A stretch of DNA of 12,379 bases from Chitinophagaceae bacterium (lineage in GTDB: Bacteria > Bacteroidota > Bacteroidia > Chitinophagales > Chitinophagaceae). Location of the stretch: the NCBI GenBank assembly GCA_947483345.1, contig CANKNL010000067.1, positions 1 through 12,379 on the forward strand, written 5' to 3'. The stretch's first letter is position 1; every line of letters begins with the position of its first letter. The translations under genes were made by a program, and so were the position numbers. Of this stretch, positions 1 through 8,361 are shown piece by piece. Below the pieces are notes generated by a model. It saw only the letters and a list, made by a program, of their open reading frames with translations. It did not search any database and was not told the origin of the DNA.

Positions 1-2097
1 ATTGGCAGAGCTGTAATTAAAAATATCAAAAATAAAGGCGTGGTACAGGGCGGCAGTACCATCACTATGCAGGTGATCAGGCTATCAAAAAAAAATGACA
101 AAAGAAGCATCTGGAATAAAATAAAAGAAAGCATCCTGGCTGTTCGGCTGGAATTATCTTACTCAAAAAAAAATATTCTTGCTCTATATGCCAGCAATGC
201 ACCCTTTGGTAGCAACATCGTTGGTCTTGATGCTGCAGCCTGGCGATATTTTGGCCGTAGTGCCGATAAATTAAGCTGGGGCGAAATGGCGGCACTAGCT
301 GTTTTACCCAATGCACCTGCGCTGGTTCACCCGGGAAAGAACAGGAATGTCTTATTAAAAAAAAGAAACCTGTTGCTTGATCATTTACTCGAAACCGGGA
401 AGATAGATAAAGCCACTGCTGATCTCGCCAAGCTAGAACCCTTGCCTGATGAACCTTTACGATTACCACAACAGGCATCCCATCTTTTACAACGGTTTAT
501 AAATGACAATAAAATATGGAAACAGGAAACAAAAATAAAAACAACACTTGATGGCAATCTTCAAAAAAATATAGCTGGCATACTACAACAACATCAATCG
601 GTTTTTAAAGGAAATGGTATTAATAATATTTGTGCACTGGTGCTTGATGTAGAAACCGGAAATACGTTGGCTTATGTTGGCAATATAAAAGATGCATACA
701 ACAAAGAAATGGAAGCAGATGTGGATGTGATAGCCGCACCACGCAGTCCGGGTAGTGCACTAAAACCAATTTTATATGCCGCCATGTTAAGCGATGGTTT
801 GATATTGCCTAACTCTATTATACCGGATATACCAACACAAATTGGAAGTTATGCGCCCAAGAATTTTGATCTCAGTTATGATGGCGCAGTACCTGCTAAC
901 AAAGCGTTAGCAAGAAGTTTAAATGTACCTGCTGTAAAAATGTTGCAGCAATACAAGTATCAACGGTTTTATGAAACACTGCAACAAAGCGGCATTACCA
1001 CTCTGAATAACAACGCCGATTTTTATGGACTGAGTTTGATACTTGGCGGCTGCGAAGTAACCATGTGGGACCTGGCAGGCGTTTATGCATCCATGGCCCG
1101 TACATTAAATCACCAGTCAAAAAATCATGGCCAGTTGGATCCAAAAGATTTTCATGCACCAAATTATTTCACGCCGCCTCAATCAACAAGAAACGAGAAA
1201 CCGGTAATTCCATTAGATGCAACCTCAATCTGGTTCGCCTTTCAAGCCATGCAGGACCTGATGCGGCCAGGCGAAGAAGGCCTGTGGCAGCAGTTTTCAT
1301 CTTCTCAGAAAATTGCCTGGAAAACCGGCACCAGCTTTGGTTTTAGAGATGGCTGGGCCATTGGTTTAACGCCTAAACATGTAGTAGCGGTTTGGGTTGG
1401 TAATACCGATGGTGAAGGAAGGCCGGGCTTGATTGGTGTACATACAGCCGCTCCTATCCTATTCGATATTTTCAGACTTTTACCAAATAACAAATGGTTT
1501 GAAAAGCCCAAATACAATTTTGTTTTTGTACCGGTATGCCAACAAACCGGTTATCGTGCAAATATTGATTGCCCTGATGTGGATACTTTATTTATGCCGC
1601 CCAATGCAGCACAGGTCATGCTTTGCCCTTATCATAAAATCATTCATCTGGATGCAACCGGCCATTTCAGGGTTACAGAATCTTGTGAATCACCGGCAAA
1701 CATGCAGCACAAAAGCTGGTTCATTTTATCACCTGCCATGGAATATTATTACAAGCAAAGACATATCGATTATAAACCGCTGCCGCCTTTAAAACCCGGC
1801 TGCGATTTTTCCGAAACAGGTAAACTGATAGAGCTGATTTACCCCCAGCCCGATGCGAAAATTTATGTGCCCCTGGAAATAAACGGCGTAAGAGGCAAAA
1901 CTGTTTTTACTGCTGCACACCGCCGGGCAGGTGCGAAAATATTCTGGAGTTTGGATGATGGATTTGTGGGCACGACGCAAAATTTTCATCAGATAGGATT
2001 AGATCCTGCGCCGGGAAAACACATCATAACATTGGTTGATGAAAACGGATTAAGTGTAAGCAGATTGTTTGAAATACTGGAAAAAGAGCAACACTGA
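1..2097 (+). CDS. pbpC: Penicillin-binding protein 1C (bifunctional glycosyltransferase/transpeptidase), 5'-truncated by the window
   Basis: Class A penicillin-binding protein that polymerises and cross-links peptidoglycan at the outer face of the inner membrane. The frame is open from base 1, so the true start lies upstream; the GTG at 40 is internal. The visible 698 residues begin just before the GT51 glycosyltransferase motif GGSTITMQ (visible residues 17-24), so the membrane anchor and the first catalytic Glu region are missing. The transpeptidase domain has all three motifs: SALK (754-765, nucleophile Ser), SLN (916-924) and KTGT (1321-1332). A Cys-rich linker follows (CPYH near 1623), then a C-terminal beta domain of the BiPBP_C type (about residues 608-695). 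That tail and the motif context separate PBP1C from PBP1A/1B. In many bacteria pbpC follows an alpha-2-macroglobulin gene (yfhM type); here that would lie to the left, outside the window. The family call is firm; the physiological role of PBP1C is poorly defined. Confidence 0.95.
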   Translation: MGRAVIKNIKNKGVVQGGSTITMQVIRLSKKNDKRSIWNKIKESILAVRLELSYSKKNILALYASNAPFGSNIVGLDAAAWRYFGRSADKLSWGEMAALAVLPNAPALVHPGKNRNVLLKKRNLLLDHLLETGKIDKATADLAKLEPLPDEPLRLPQQASHLLQRFINDNKIWKQETKIKTTLDGNLQKNIAGILQQHQSVFKGNGINNICALVLDVETGNTLAYVGNIKDAYNKEMEADVDVIAAPRSPGSALKPILYAAMLSDGLILPNSIIPDIPTQIGSYAPKNFDLSYDGAVPANKALARSLNVPAVKMLQQYKYQRFYETLQQSGITTLNNNADFYGLSLILGGCEVTMWDLAGVYASMARTLNHQSKNHGQLDPKDFHAPNYFTPPQSTRNEKPVIPLDATSIWFAFQAMQDLMRPGEEGLWQQFSSSQKIAWKTGTSFGFRDGWAIGLTPKHVVAVWVGNTDGEGRPGLIGVHTAAPILFDIFRLLPNNKWFEKPKYNFVFVPVCQQTGYRANIDCPDVDTLFMPPNAAQVMLCPYHKIIHLDATGHFRVTESCESPANMQHKSWFILSPAMEYYYKQRHIDYKPLPPLKPGCDFSETGKLIELIYPQPDAKIYVPLEINGVRGKTVFTAAHRRAGAKIFWSLDDGFVGTTQNFHQIGLDPAPGKHIITLVDENGLSVSRLFEILEKEQH

Positions 2098-2210
2098 TTT
2101 ACATTATCCAAATGTTACTTGTTGATTTCATCCAGGTTATTAACGACTTTTCTATATTACAATATTTCTTCCTATTTTTAATCCTCTTACCAAATTATAA
2201 ATTACAGACT

Positions 2211-3791
2211 ATGCCAATTCGTATGGAAGATGATCCGCAGGATCAGCAGGACTTTAATGACAGTCAAACATCCGGTGGCAGATCCGCAGGAGGAGGCGGT
2301 GGTTTACTCGCTTTTTTGCCCTTGCTCCTCACCTTATTTAAAGGTGGTGGAGGTGGAAAAAAAATTATACTATTATTATTAGCTGGCGTTGCGGCTTATT
2401 TTTTCTTTTTCCGGAATGGGCCCGGAGAAGGTACCGCTATAATTAAGAACCTGTTTTCGCAAAGCGGTTATAGTTTTAGTCCGGCAGAATTTAAAAAGGC
2501 AAATGTGTATGAAGGCCTGGCCGATGATAATACAAAAAACCCATTGCCCGAAATGGTTTCACTTTTAAAATTTGCACCCGACAGACAAAACCAGGGACAA
2601 CAGGGAAGTTGTGTTGCCTGGAGTAGTGTTTATGCCGCCAGAACAATCGTAGAAGCGGCATCAACAGGTCAAAGTGGTAACAGTACGGCTTTTAGTCCGG
2701 CATTTGTTTACAACCAGATCGGTTTAGAAGGATGCCAGGGTGCCTATATTCAAAACGCCATGGAATTTATGGCCACTAAAGGTGTGGTTCCATTTAGCGC
2801 TTTTCCTTATGACGACCAGGATTGCAGCAGGCAACCCAACTCTGCGATGGTAAGCAACGCTGCTCAAAATAAATTACATGGATTTACAAGATTAACAGAT
2901 GGTGAAAGTACCGAGGGTATTAATGTACGGGCCGTTAAAGAACATTTGGCTAAAGATGCACCTGTAGTAATAGGCATGATGGTTGGTGGCAGCTTTATGC
3001 AGGGCATGATGGGAAAAGAAATGTGGGCACCAACCGATGAAGACCGGAGCCAGATGGGTTTTGGCGGACATGCCATGTGCGTGATCGGCTATGATGACCG
3101 CAAACAGGCATTTCAAATTATGAACAGTTGGGGAACAGATTGGGGTGTTAACGGAATTGGTTGGGTGCGCTATGCCGATTTTAAAGAATTTGTAAGAGAA
3201 GCTTATGGTGTAGACCCTATGCCTAAACGTGATGCGGCAAACAACGTAGCTTTTGAGGCTGCCATTGGCTTAGTGAAAAATGATGATCAACAATATATCC
3301 CTTTAAAATTAAAGGCCGGCCATGTGTTTGAAACTGTAGGAACCATTGCCCCCGGCACCAAATTTAAAATGGAAATAAAAAATTCAAGCGCCTGTTACAT
3401 GTATATTTTCGGACAGGAAACTGATGGCAGCAGTTATACTTTATTCCCTTATCCCGATAAAGCAGATCCTACTAAAACAGCCTTCTCTCCCTTTTGCGGT
3501 ATAACAGGCTATCGTTTATTTCCACGTGGTAAAAGTTTAGTGCCGGATAATGTTGGCCACAAAGATATATTTGCCATTGTGGTAACCAAGCAGGCTATTG
3601 ACTGGTTTGCTGTTAATAATGCGATTTCAAAAAGTACACAGTTTGATTATACAGCTAAAGTTGCTGATGCCTTACAGTTGGATGCTTTAAGTGGTGGGAG
3701 GTTCACATCGGGGCCTGCGGGCACCATCAATTTCAGATCGGCTATTAGTGATCAGGATGTTGTATTTTGTACTGTAGAAGTTACTAAATAA
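2211..3791 (+). CDS. Membrane-anchored papain-like (C1 family) cysteine peptidase with C-terminal DUF4384-like domain
   Basis: Probable envelope cysteine peptidase of 526 aa. The catalytic core matches papain: NQGQQGSCVAWS aligns with the papain NQGSCGSCWAFS segment, giving the oxyanion Gln and nucleophile Cys134 (2610-2612). His287 lies in GGHAMCVIGYDD (3069-3071) and Asn305 in MNSWGTDWG (3123-3125), so the triad is complete. The N-terminus is unusual: an acidic/Gln head, a Gly-rich run, a short hydrophobic stretch (about 32-43), a second Gly run, then KK and a likely membrane helix (about 52-67). This predicts the protease domain on the far side of the inner membrane. No clear inhibitory propeptide is visible between helix and core. 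Residues about 365-500 resemble DUF4384, a beta-rich domain often found beside peptidase or kinase domains; this is recognition only. I chose the ATG at 2211 (MPIRMEDD) over the in-frame ATG at 2112, because the extra 33 residues are hydrophobic, look like translated spacer and would disrupt the acidic head. Substrate unknown. Confidence 0.88.
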   Translation: MPIRMEDDPQDQQDFNDSQTSGGRSAGGGGGLLAFLPLLLTLFKGGGGGKKIILLLLAGVAAYFFFFRNGPGEGTAIIKNLFSQSGYSFSPAEFKKANVYEGLADDNTKNPLPEMVSLLKFAPDRQNQGQQGSCVAWSSVYAARTIVEAASTGQSGNSTAFSPAFVYNQIGLEGCQGAYIQNAMEFMATKGVVPFSAFPYDDQDCSRQPNSAMVSNAAQNKLHGFTRLTDGESTEGINVRAVKEHLAKDAPVVIGMMVGGSFMQGMMGKEMWAPTDEDRSQMGFGGHAMCVIGYDDRKQAFQIMNSWGTDWGVNGIGWVRYADFKEFVREAYGVDPMPKRDAANNVAFEAAIGLVKNDDQQYIPLKLKAGHVFETVGTIAPGTKFKMEIKNSSACYMYIFGQETDGSSYTLFPYPDKADPTKTAFSPFCGITGYRLFPRGKSLVPDNVGHKDIFAIVVTKQAIDWFAVNNAISKSTQFDYTAKVADALQLDALSGGRFTSGPAGTINFRSAISDQDVVFCTVEVTK

Positions 3792-3826
3792 GGCTCCGGA
3801 CAGTTATCTCATTTAAAACCGATGTT

Positions 3827-3834
3827 TACATTTT
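3827..3834 (+). promoter_or_regulatory. Possible Bacteroidota -7 element before the thioredoxin-like gene
   Basis: TACATTTT matches seven of eight positions of the Bacteroidota -7 consensus TAnnTTTG and sits 24 bases before the ATG at 3859. A TTA 20 bases further upstream (3804-3806) is one mismatch from the TTG of the -33 element. The sequence is AT-rich, so a chance match is quite possible. Confidence 0.3.
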
Positions 3835-3858
3835 AACAAAAAAACTAAAAATCATTAC

Positions 3859-4350
3859 ATGAAAAAACTAATACTCATTGCATTTTGTTTCATTGCGTAT
3901 TCAGGTTACGCACAAACAGAAGGCAATAAATTGTATCATCCTGATGCCAATGCAGAAAAAGATATTACGGCAGCTATAAAAAAAGCAAAGCTTGAAAATA
4001 AATATGTATTGCTGCAAGGTGGTGGTAACTGGTGCAGTTGGTGTATTGAGTTTGCCAGATTTTGCAAGGCCGATCCAAAAATAGACTCTGTAATTAAAGC
4101 CAGTTTTATTTGGTATCATTTAAACTTTAGCAAAGAAAATGAGAACAAGGCTATTTTTGCTAAATATGGCTATGCCCAGCGTTTTGGATTCCCTGCATTT
4201 ATCATCTTGAATGAAAAAGGCGAACGTATTCATACCCAAAACAGCGAATACCTCGAAGACGGTAAAAAAAGTTATGACAGTAGAAAAGTGCAGTCCTTTT
4301 TAGAAATGTGGAGCCCAAGGGCATTGAACCCTAAAATGTATAGTGAGTAA
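3859..4350 (+). CDS. Exported thioredoxin-fold protein with CSWC active site
   Basis: A 163-aa protein. The N-terminus is a typical Sec signal peptide: MKK, a hydrophobic run, then a cut expected after about residue 18 at YA-QT, so it should act in the periplasm or outer envelope. The mature part has a thioredoxin fold signature: a strand (KYVLLQ) leading into GGGNWCSWC with redox cysteines Cys59 and Cys62 (4033-4044). The cis-proline segment FGFPAFI has Pro112 (4192-4194), followed by the expected beta strand and ILNEKGE turn. The dipeptide between the cysteines is Ser-Trp rather than the Gly-Pro of thioredoxin, and a third Cys (CK after FARF) follows; this resembles the thioredoxin_7-like group. 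The likely role is thiol reduction or disulfide exchange on envelope proteins, with unknown partners. It lies 67 bases after the Cys-peptidase gene on the same strand, which could indicate co-expression. Confidence 0.85.
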   Translation: MKKLILIAFCFIAYSGYAQTEGNKLYHPDANAEKDITAAIKKAKLENKYVLLQGGGNWCSWCIEFARFCKADPKIDSVIKASFIWYHLNFSKENENKAIFAKYGYAQRFGFPAFIILNEKGERIHTQNSEYLEDGKKSYDSRKVQSFLEMWSPRALNPKMYSE

Positions 4351-4413
4351 AGATTAAATTTAAAAGTTCTAACATAAATTAGACCCTTTTACAAAATAAA
4401 TATTACATTTTTC

Positions 4414-4896
4414 ATGAGCCAGGCAACACAATTCCTTCAACTGATAAATAATCCTTTTAAATTCTGGATTTTTCTCTTATCAAAATTACCAAGTGCCTTT
4501 TTTTCTGGTGTACGGGTTATTACTGCTGATGAAAATAAATGCACCGTAAAAGTGCCCTTTAAATGGTTTAGTCAGAACCCCTTCAAAAGCACCTATTTTG
4601 CCTGTTTGAGTATGGCAGCCGAAATGAGTACCGGGGTACTGGCTTTGGCACATATTTATAAACGTGAGCCATCGGTAAGTATGTTGGTTTTAAAAGTAGA
4701 GGGCCTTTATTTTAAAAAAGCAACCAGCATCACTTTTTTTAACTGCGAAGACGGGGCGTCTATTAAACAAGCCATAGAAGACTGCCTAGTAAGCCATGAA
4801 GGAAAAGTTGTTACTGTAAAATCAGTTGGCAAAAATGCAGCAGGAGAACTGATAGCCGAATTTAATATAACCTGGAGTTTTAAAGTTAAATCTTAA
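4414..4896 (+). CDS. DUF4442 hotdog-fold protein (thioesterase-like)
   Basis: A 160-aa cytoplasmic protein with no signal peptide. The pattern fits the DUF4442 group of the hotdog superfamily. An N-terminal helical part (LINNPFKFWIFLLSKLPSAFF) is followed by a first strand region (VRVITADENKCTVKVPFKWFSQNPFKST). Then comes the central hotdog helix (YFACLSMAAEMSTGVLALAH), then strands through VSMLVLKVEGLYFKKA and a final strand pair ending AEFNITWSFKVK. Hotdog proteins often hydrolyse acyl-CoA thioesters, but DUF4442 members generally have no assigned substrate and I see no diagnostic catalytic acid here. It starts 63 bases after the thioredoxin-like gene, and the next gene is maeB after a 198-base gap. 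Neither neighbour clearly explains its role. Confidence 0.8.
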   Translation: MSQATQFLQLINNPFKFWIFLLSKLPSAFFSGVRVITADENKCTVKVPFKWFSQNPFKSTYFACLSMAAEMSTGVLALAHIYKREPSVSMLVLKVEGLYFKKATSITFFNCEDGASIKQAIEDCLVSHEGKVVTVKSVGKNAAGELIAEFNITWSFKVKS

Positions 4897-4925
4897 TATA
4901 AACTGATATACGCTTACTATCCCGC

Positions 4926-4933
4926 TATTTTTG
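4926..4933 (+). promoter_or_regulatory. Candidate -7 promoter element upstream of maeB
   Basis: TATTTTTG is an exact match to TAnnTTTG within the 198-base gap before maeB. The -33 position is weak (CTG at 4903-4905, 20-base spacer). It would give an untranslated leader of roughly 155 bases before the ATG at 5095, which is long. The leader has no terminator or riboswitch fold that I can recognise by eye. Confidence 0.4.
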
Positions 4934-5094
4934 TAAATTGCATTTCCTTTATACTTATACTTCCATATAACCGAGGTTAAAAAGTGTAATCAGATAACAA
5001 TGCTTGGTTCAAAAAAAATAAACCCAATTCTTCGCTTAAATCTTCTCGATTTTTTTTCATTTTGTGAGAGATAAAGGCGGGCTAAATAAGCTAT

Positions 5095-7443
5095 ATGACA
5101 AAAGACCTACACAAACAAGAAGCCCTGGACTATCATTCAAAAGGACGTCCCGGAAAAATAGAAGTCGTTCCAACCAAAGAAGCCAAAACACAAAGAGACC
5201 TGTCCTTAGCATATTCTCCGGGTGTGGCAGTGCCCTGCCTGGAAATTGCAGCAAACCCCGAAGAGGTTTATAAGTATACCGCAAAAGGAAACCTGGTTGG
5301 TGTTATCAGTAATGGTACGGCGGTTTTAGGCCTTGGAAACATCGGTCCCGAAGCAGGCAAACCGGTTATGGAAGGAAAGGGTGTTTTGTTTAAAATTTTT
5401 GCAGACATCGATGTTTTTGATATTGAAATAAATGAAACCGACCCCGAAAAATTTGTTCAAATTGTTCAGTCATTAGAACCCACGTTTGGCGGCATTAATT
5501 TAGAAGATATTAAAGCACCCGAATGTTTTTATATTGAACAGGAGTTAAAGAAACGATGCAAAATTCCCATCATGCATGATGACCAGCATGGCACTGCCAT
5601 TATCAGTGCTGCGGCCTTACTGAATGCTTTGGAAATACAAAAAAAGAAGATCGACAAAGTAAGATTTGTGGTTAGCGGTGCAGGTGCTGCTGCTATGGCC
5701 TGTATAAAGCTTTATGAATCGCTGGGTGCCAAGCACAGTAATTTTATGGTATTTGACCGCAAAGGCATTATTTATAATGGCAGACCTGATGTAGACGAGT
5801 TAAAACAAAAATTTTGCGTTGATGCCAAATACAAAGATTACGATTTGTCTAAGGCATTTAAAGATGCGGATGTGTTTATTGGATTAAGCGCCGGCAATAC
5901 GGTGTCTCCCGACATGGTAAAGAGTATGGCCAAAAACCCAATCGTTTTTGCCATGGCAAATCCAGATTCTGAAATAGATTATGAGGTAGCGGTTGCTGTA
6001 CGCAAAGATTTAATTATGGCCACCGGCCGAAGCGATTATCCCAATCAGGTTAATAATGTACTGGGCTTCCCCTACATTTTCCGGGGGGCATTGGATGTAA
6101 GGGCCACTGCCATTAACGAACCCATGAAACTTGCTGCAGTTAAGGCTTTAGCCGAACTGGCCAAAGCACCGGTACCGGATATTGTAAACCTGGCTTATAA
6201 TGAAAAAACCATCAGTTTTGGTCCGGCTTATATTATTCCTAAACCACTTGACCCCCGTTTATTATCTACAGTGGCGCCTGCCGTTGCCAAAGCAGCAATT
6301 GAAAGCGGCGTTGCCAAACTGCCCATAACAGATTGGGATGCGTATGTAGAAAATTTAAACAACCGCTTGGGATTGGATAACCAGTTAAGCCGTGTTATTA
6401 GTTCTAAAGCCAGAAAAGATCCCAAACGCATTGTGTTTGCTGATGCCGAAAATATTAAAATTTTAAAAGTGGCACAGTTGGTAATGGAAGAGCATGTGGC
6501 CTACCCCATATTGTTGGGTAAAGAACATAAGATCCGAAAATTAGCAGAAGAAAATGGTATTGACCTAGAAGGCATGCCCATCATCAATCCACAAGATGAT
6601 GCCAATGAAGATTTAAGAAAATTATATGGGGATCAGTTTTTTAATAAAAGACACCGTAAGGGCATTAACCGTTACGAGAGCTATAAGGCTATGAAAGACC
6701 GCAACCATTTTGGTTGTATGCTTATTGAAAATGGTGAAGGCGACTGCATGATTAGCGGTTTAAGCCGAAACTATCCCGATACCATTAGACCAGCCCTGCA
6801 GATCATCGGAACCGAACCGGGCGTTAAGAAAATTGCCGGTATGTATATCATGTTCACAAAACGTGGTCCGCTGTTTTTGGCAGATACGACAGTTAACTTT
6901 AATCCTACTGCAGAGGAATTAGCCGAAATAACTTTATTGGTAGCCAAAGAAGTAAAACTCTTTAATATCAAGCCCAGAATTGCCATGCTCTCTTATTCCA
7001 ATTTTGGCAGCAGCGATTCGCCCGAAGCCAACCTGGTACGAAAAGCCAGGGAACTGGTTAAAGCCAAGGACCCTACACTTATCTGCGATGGTGATGTACA
7101 GGGAATCCTGGCTTTTAATAAAGAGATTTTGAAAGAGAACTATCCTTTTACAGAACTGCTGGATGGTGATGTTAATGTACTTATTTTCCCAAATCTGGCA
7201 GCCGGTAATATTGCTTATAATTTATTACAGGAAGTAGCCGGTACCGATTCCATAGGCCCTATTTTACTGGGCTTAAATAAACCGGTACATGTATTACAAC
7301 TGGGAAGCAGTATCCGTTCTATATTTAATATGGTTTTGATTGCGGTTATGGATGCACAAACCAAATGCAAGACTAATACAAAGGACGAAGTTAAAAAAAG
7401 CAAATGGTGGAAACGGAAGAGTAAAACCCCGGAGGAGGTGTAA
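5095..7443 (+). CDS. maeB: NADP-dependent malic enzyme fused to phosphotransacetylase-like domain
   Basis: Oxidative decarboxylation of malate to pyruvate with NADP reduction, in the cytoplasm; it links the TCA cycle to pyruvate and NADPH supply. The 782-aa length fits the large MaeB class (about 760 aa). N-terminal malic domain: AYSPGVAVPC with catalytic Tyr40; VMEGKGVLFK with the general-base Lys95; metal-binding LEDIKAPECF (Glu137, Asp138) and HDDQHGTA (Asp162, Asp163). The NAD(P)-binding Rossmann motif is SGAGAAA (194-200), with VFDRKG at the end of the second strand. From about residue 440 the protein is a phosphotransacetylase-like domain (RIVFADAENIKILK onward to LGSSIRSIFNMV). In characterised MaeB this domain is regulatory, binding acetyl-CoA, rather than an active Pta. 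The last 30 residues form a Lys/Trp-rich tail (KKSKWWKRKSK) beyond the usual family end. The ATG at 5095 gives the expected MaeB N-terminus. It appears monocistronic, with sizeable gaps on both sides. Confidence 0.96.
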   Translation: MTKDLHKQEALDYHSKGRPGKIEVVPTKEAKTQRDLSLAYSPGVAVPCLEIAANPEEVYKYTAKGNLVGVISNGTAVLGLGNIGPEAGKPVMEGKGVLFKIFADIDVFDIEINETDPEKFVQIVQSLEPTFGGINLEDIKAPECFYIEQELKKRCKIPIMHDDQHGTAIISAAALLNALEIQKKKIDKVRFVVSGAGAAAMACIKLYESLGAKHSNFMVFDRKGIIYNGRPDVDELKQKFCVDAKYKDYDLSKAFKDADVFIGLSAGNTVSPDMVKSMAKNPIVFAMANPDSEIDYEVAVAVRKDLIMATGRSDYPNQVNNVLGFPYIFRGALDVRATAINEPMKLAAVKALAELAKAPVPDIVNLAYNEKTISFGPAYIIPKPLDPRLLSTVAPAVAKAAIESGVAKLPITDWDAYVENLNNRLGLDNQLSRVISSKARKDPKRIVFADAENIKILKVAQLVMEEHVAYPILLGKEHKIRKLAEENGIDLEGMPIINPQDDANEDLRKLYGDQFFNKRHRKGINRYESYKAMKDRNHFGCMLIENGEGDCMISGLSRNYPDTIRPALQIIGTEPGVKKIAGMYIMFTKRGPLFLADTTVNFNPTAEELAEITLLVAKEVKLFNIKPRIAMLSYSNFGSSDSPEANLVRKARELVKAKDPTLICDGDVQGILAFNKEILKENYPFTELLDGDVNVLIFPNLAAGNIAYNLLQEVAGTDSIGPILLGLNKPVHVLQLGSSIRSIFNMVLIAVMDAQTKCKTNTKDEVKKSKWWKRKSKTPEEV

Positions 7444-7593
7444 ATTATGAGTACGTGTTTGATGTTCAACAGCGTACCTATTGAAAATCATTTTAAAACG
7501 CAACCATGATGTAAAATGTTCGGCGGCGCAGGTAGCAGCAACTAAATTAAACTTACTTTCGCACCTATAACATTATACAACTTACAATTAAAA

Positions 7594-8337
7594 ATGCTTT
7601 TTTTTAATCATTTTGGCCGTTATCTGTTAATGCTTAAGGGCATGTTTACCAAACCGGAAAACATGCGTGTATACTGGAAGGAATTCATGCACCAATGCGT
7701 TGAAATAGGGATTGGTTCCATGGGTATCGTCATTATCATTTCTGTTTTTATGGGGGCCGTAAGTGCGGTACAAACATCTTATCAATTGGTAAGTCCGTTG
7801 ATACCGGCATCTACCATTGCACAAATTGTTAGGGATACGGTTATCCTGGAATTTGCACCCACCGTGGTTTGTATTGTATTGGCAGGTGTAATTGGCAGTA
7901 AAATTGCCAGCGAACTGGGTAATATGCGGGTTAGTGAACAGATTGATGCCTTAGAGATCATGGGCATAAATACAAAGGCTTTTTTAATTCTTCCCAAAAT
8001 TCTGGCTTGTCTGTTAACCATACCCATGCTGGTTGTTTTATCAATGGTGTTGGGTATTTTAGGTGGCAGACTGGCCGGTACTGCAACAGGTATTTTATCA
8101 ACAGATACATATGACATGGGCCTGTTACTGAACTTTGTTCCATACAATGTATTTTTTGCATTGGTGAAGGCTTACACATTTGCATTTATCATCAGTACTA
8201 TTCCGTCTTATTACGGATACTATGTTAAAGGCGGTGCTTTGGAAATTGGAAGAAGCAGTACAAAAAGTGTTGTTGTAAGTTGTGTGATGATCCTGTTTGC
8301 TGATTATATTTTAGCAGCCATACTTCTAGATAAATAA
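7594..8337 (+). CDS. mlaE: MlaE-family ABC transporter permease (lipid transport)
   Basis: Inner-membrane permease of an MCE/Mla-type phospholipid transporter, 247 aa, close to the usual length of about 250-260. An N-terminal amphipathic part (MLFFNHFGRYLLMLKGMF) precedes the first membrane helix (GIGSMGIVIIISVFMGAV). Several further hydrophobic segments follow (EFAPTVVCIVLAGVIG, LTIPMLVVLSMVLGILGG, ALVKAYTFAFIIST, VVVSCVMILFADYILA). The MlaE signature in the cytoplasmic loop is clear: ELGNMRVSEQIDALEIMG, followed by LPKILA. The ATG at 7594 is the first in frame and keeps the N-terminal helix. The ATPase gene starts 24 bases after the stop, so the two are very likely one operon. The MCE (MlaD) substrate-binding subunit is not adjacent. 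Confidence 0.93.
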   Translation: MLFFNHFGRYLLMLKGMFTKPENMRVYWKEFMHQCVEIGIGSMGIVIIISVFMGAVSAVQTSYQLVSPLIPASTIAQIVRDTVILEFAPTVVCIVLAGVIGSKIASELGNMRVSEQIDALEIMGINTKAFLILPKILACLLTIPMLVVLSMVLGILGGRLAGTATGILSTDTYDMGLLLNFVPYNVFFALVKAYTFAFIISTIPSYYGYYVKGGALEIGRSSTKSVVVSCVMILFADYILAAILLDK

Positions 8338-8361
8338 GTTGATCGCTGTAATGCAGCTTTT

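Noticed and set aside
40..42. GTG at 40 as the start of the penicillin-binding protein
   Set aside because: The frame is open to base 1 and the codons before 40 continue the conserved region leading into the GGSTITMQ motif, so the gene simply enters from outside the window.
1433..1792. 119-aa plus-strand frame inside pbpC
   Set aside because: It is an out-of-frame shadow of a well-conserved gene, with biased composition and no recognisable motif.
2112..2210. Upstream ATG start for the C1 peptidase
   Set aside because: The extra 33 residues are hydrophobic and look like translated spacer; ATG 2211 gives the acidic, Gly-rich head that precedes the anchor helix.
4404..4411. TACATTTT just before the DUF4442 gene as a -7 element
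   Set aside because: It ends only two bases before the ATG, so transcription would begin inside the coding region; the match is probably due to AT-rich sequence.
5057..5284. Short frames on both strands around the maeB start
   Set aside because: They overlap the conserved MaeB N-terminus in other frames and show no domain features.
7782..8147. 121-aa reading frame on the minus strand within the permease gene
   Set aside because: It lies entirely opposite a strongly conserved MlaE gene and has no recognisable domain or independent start context.
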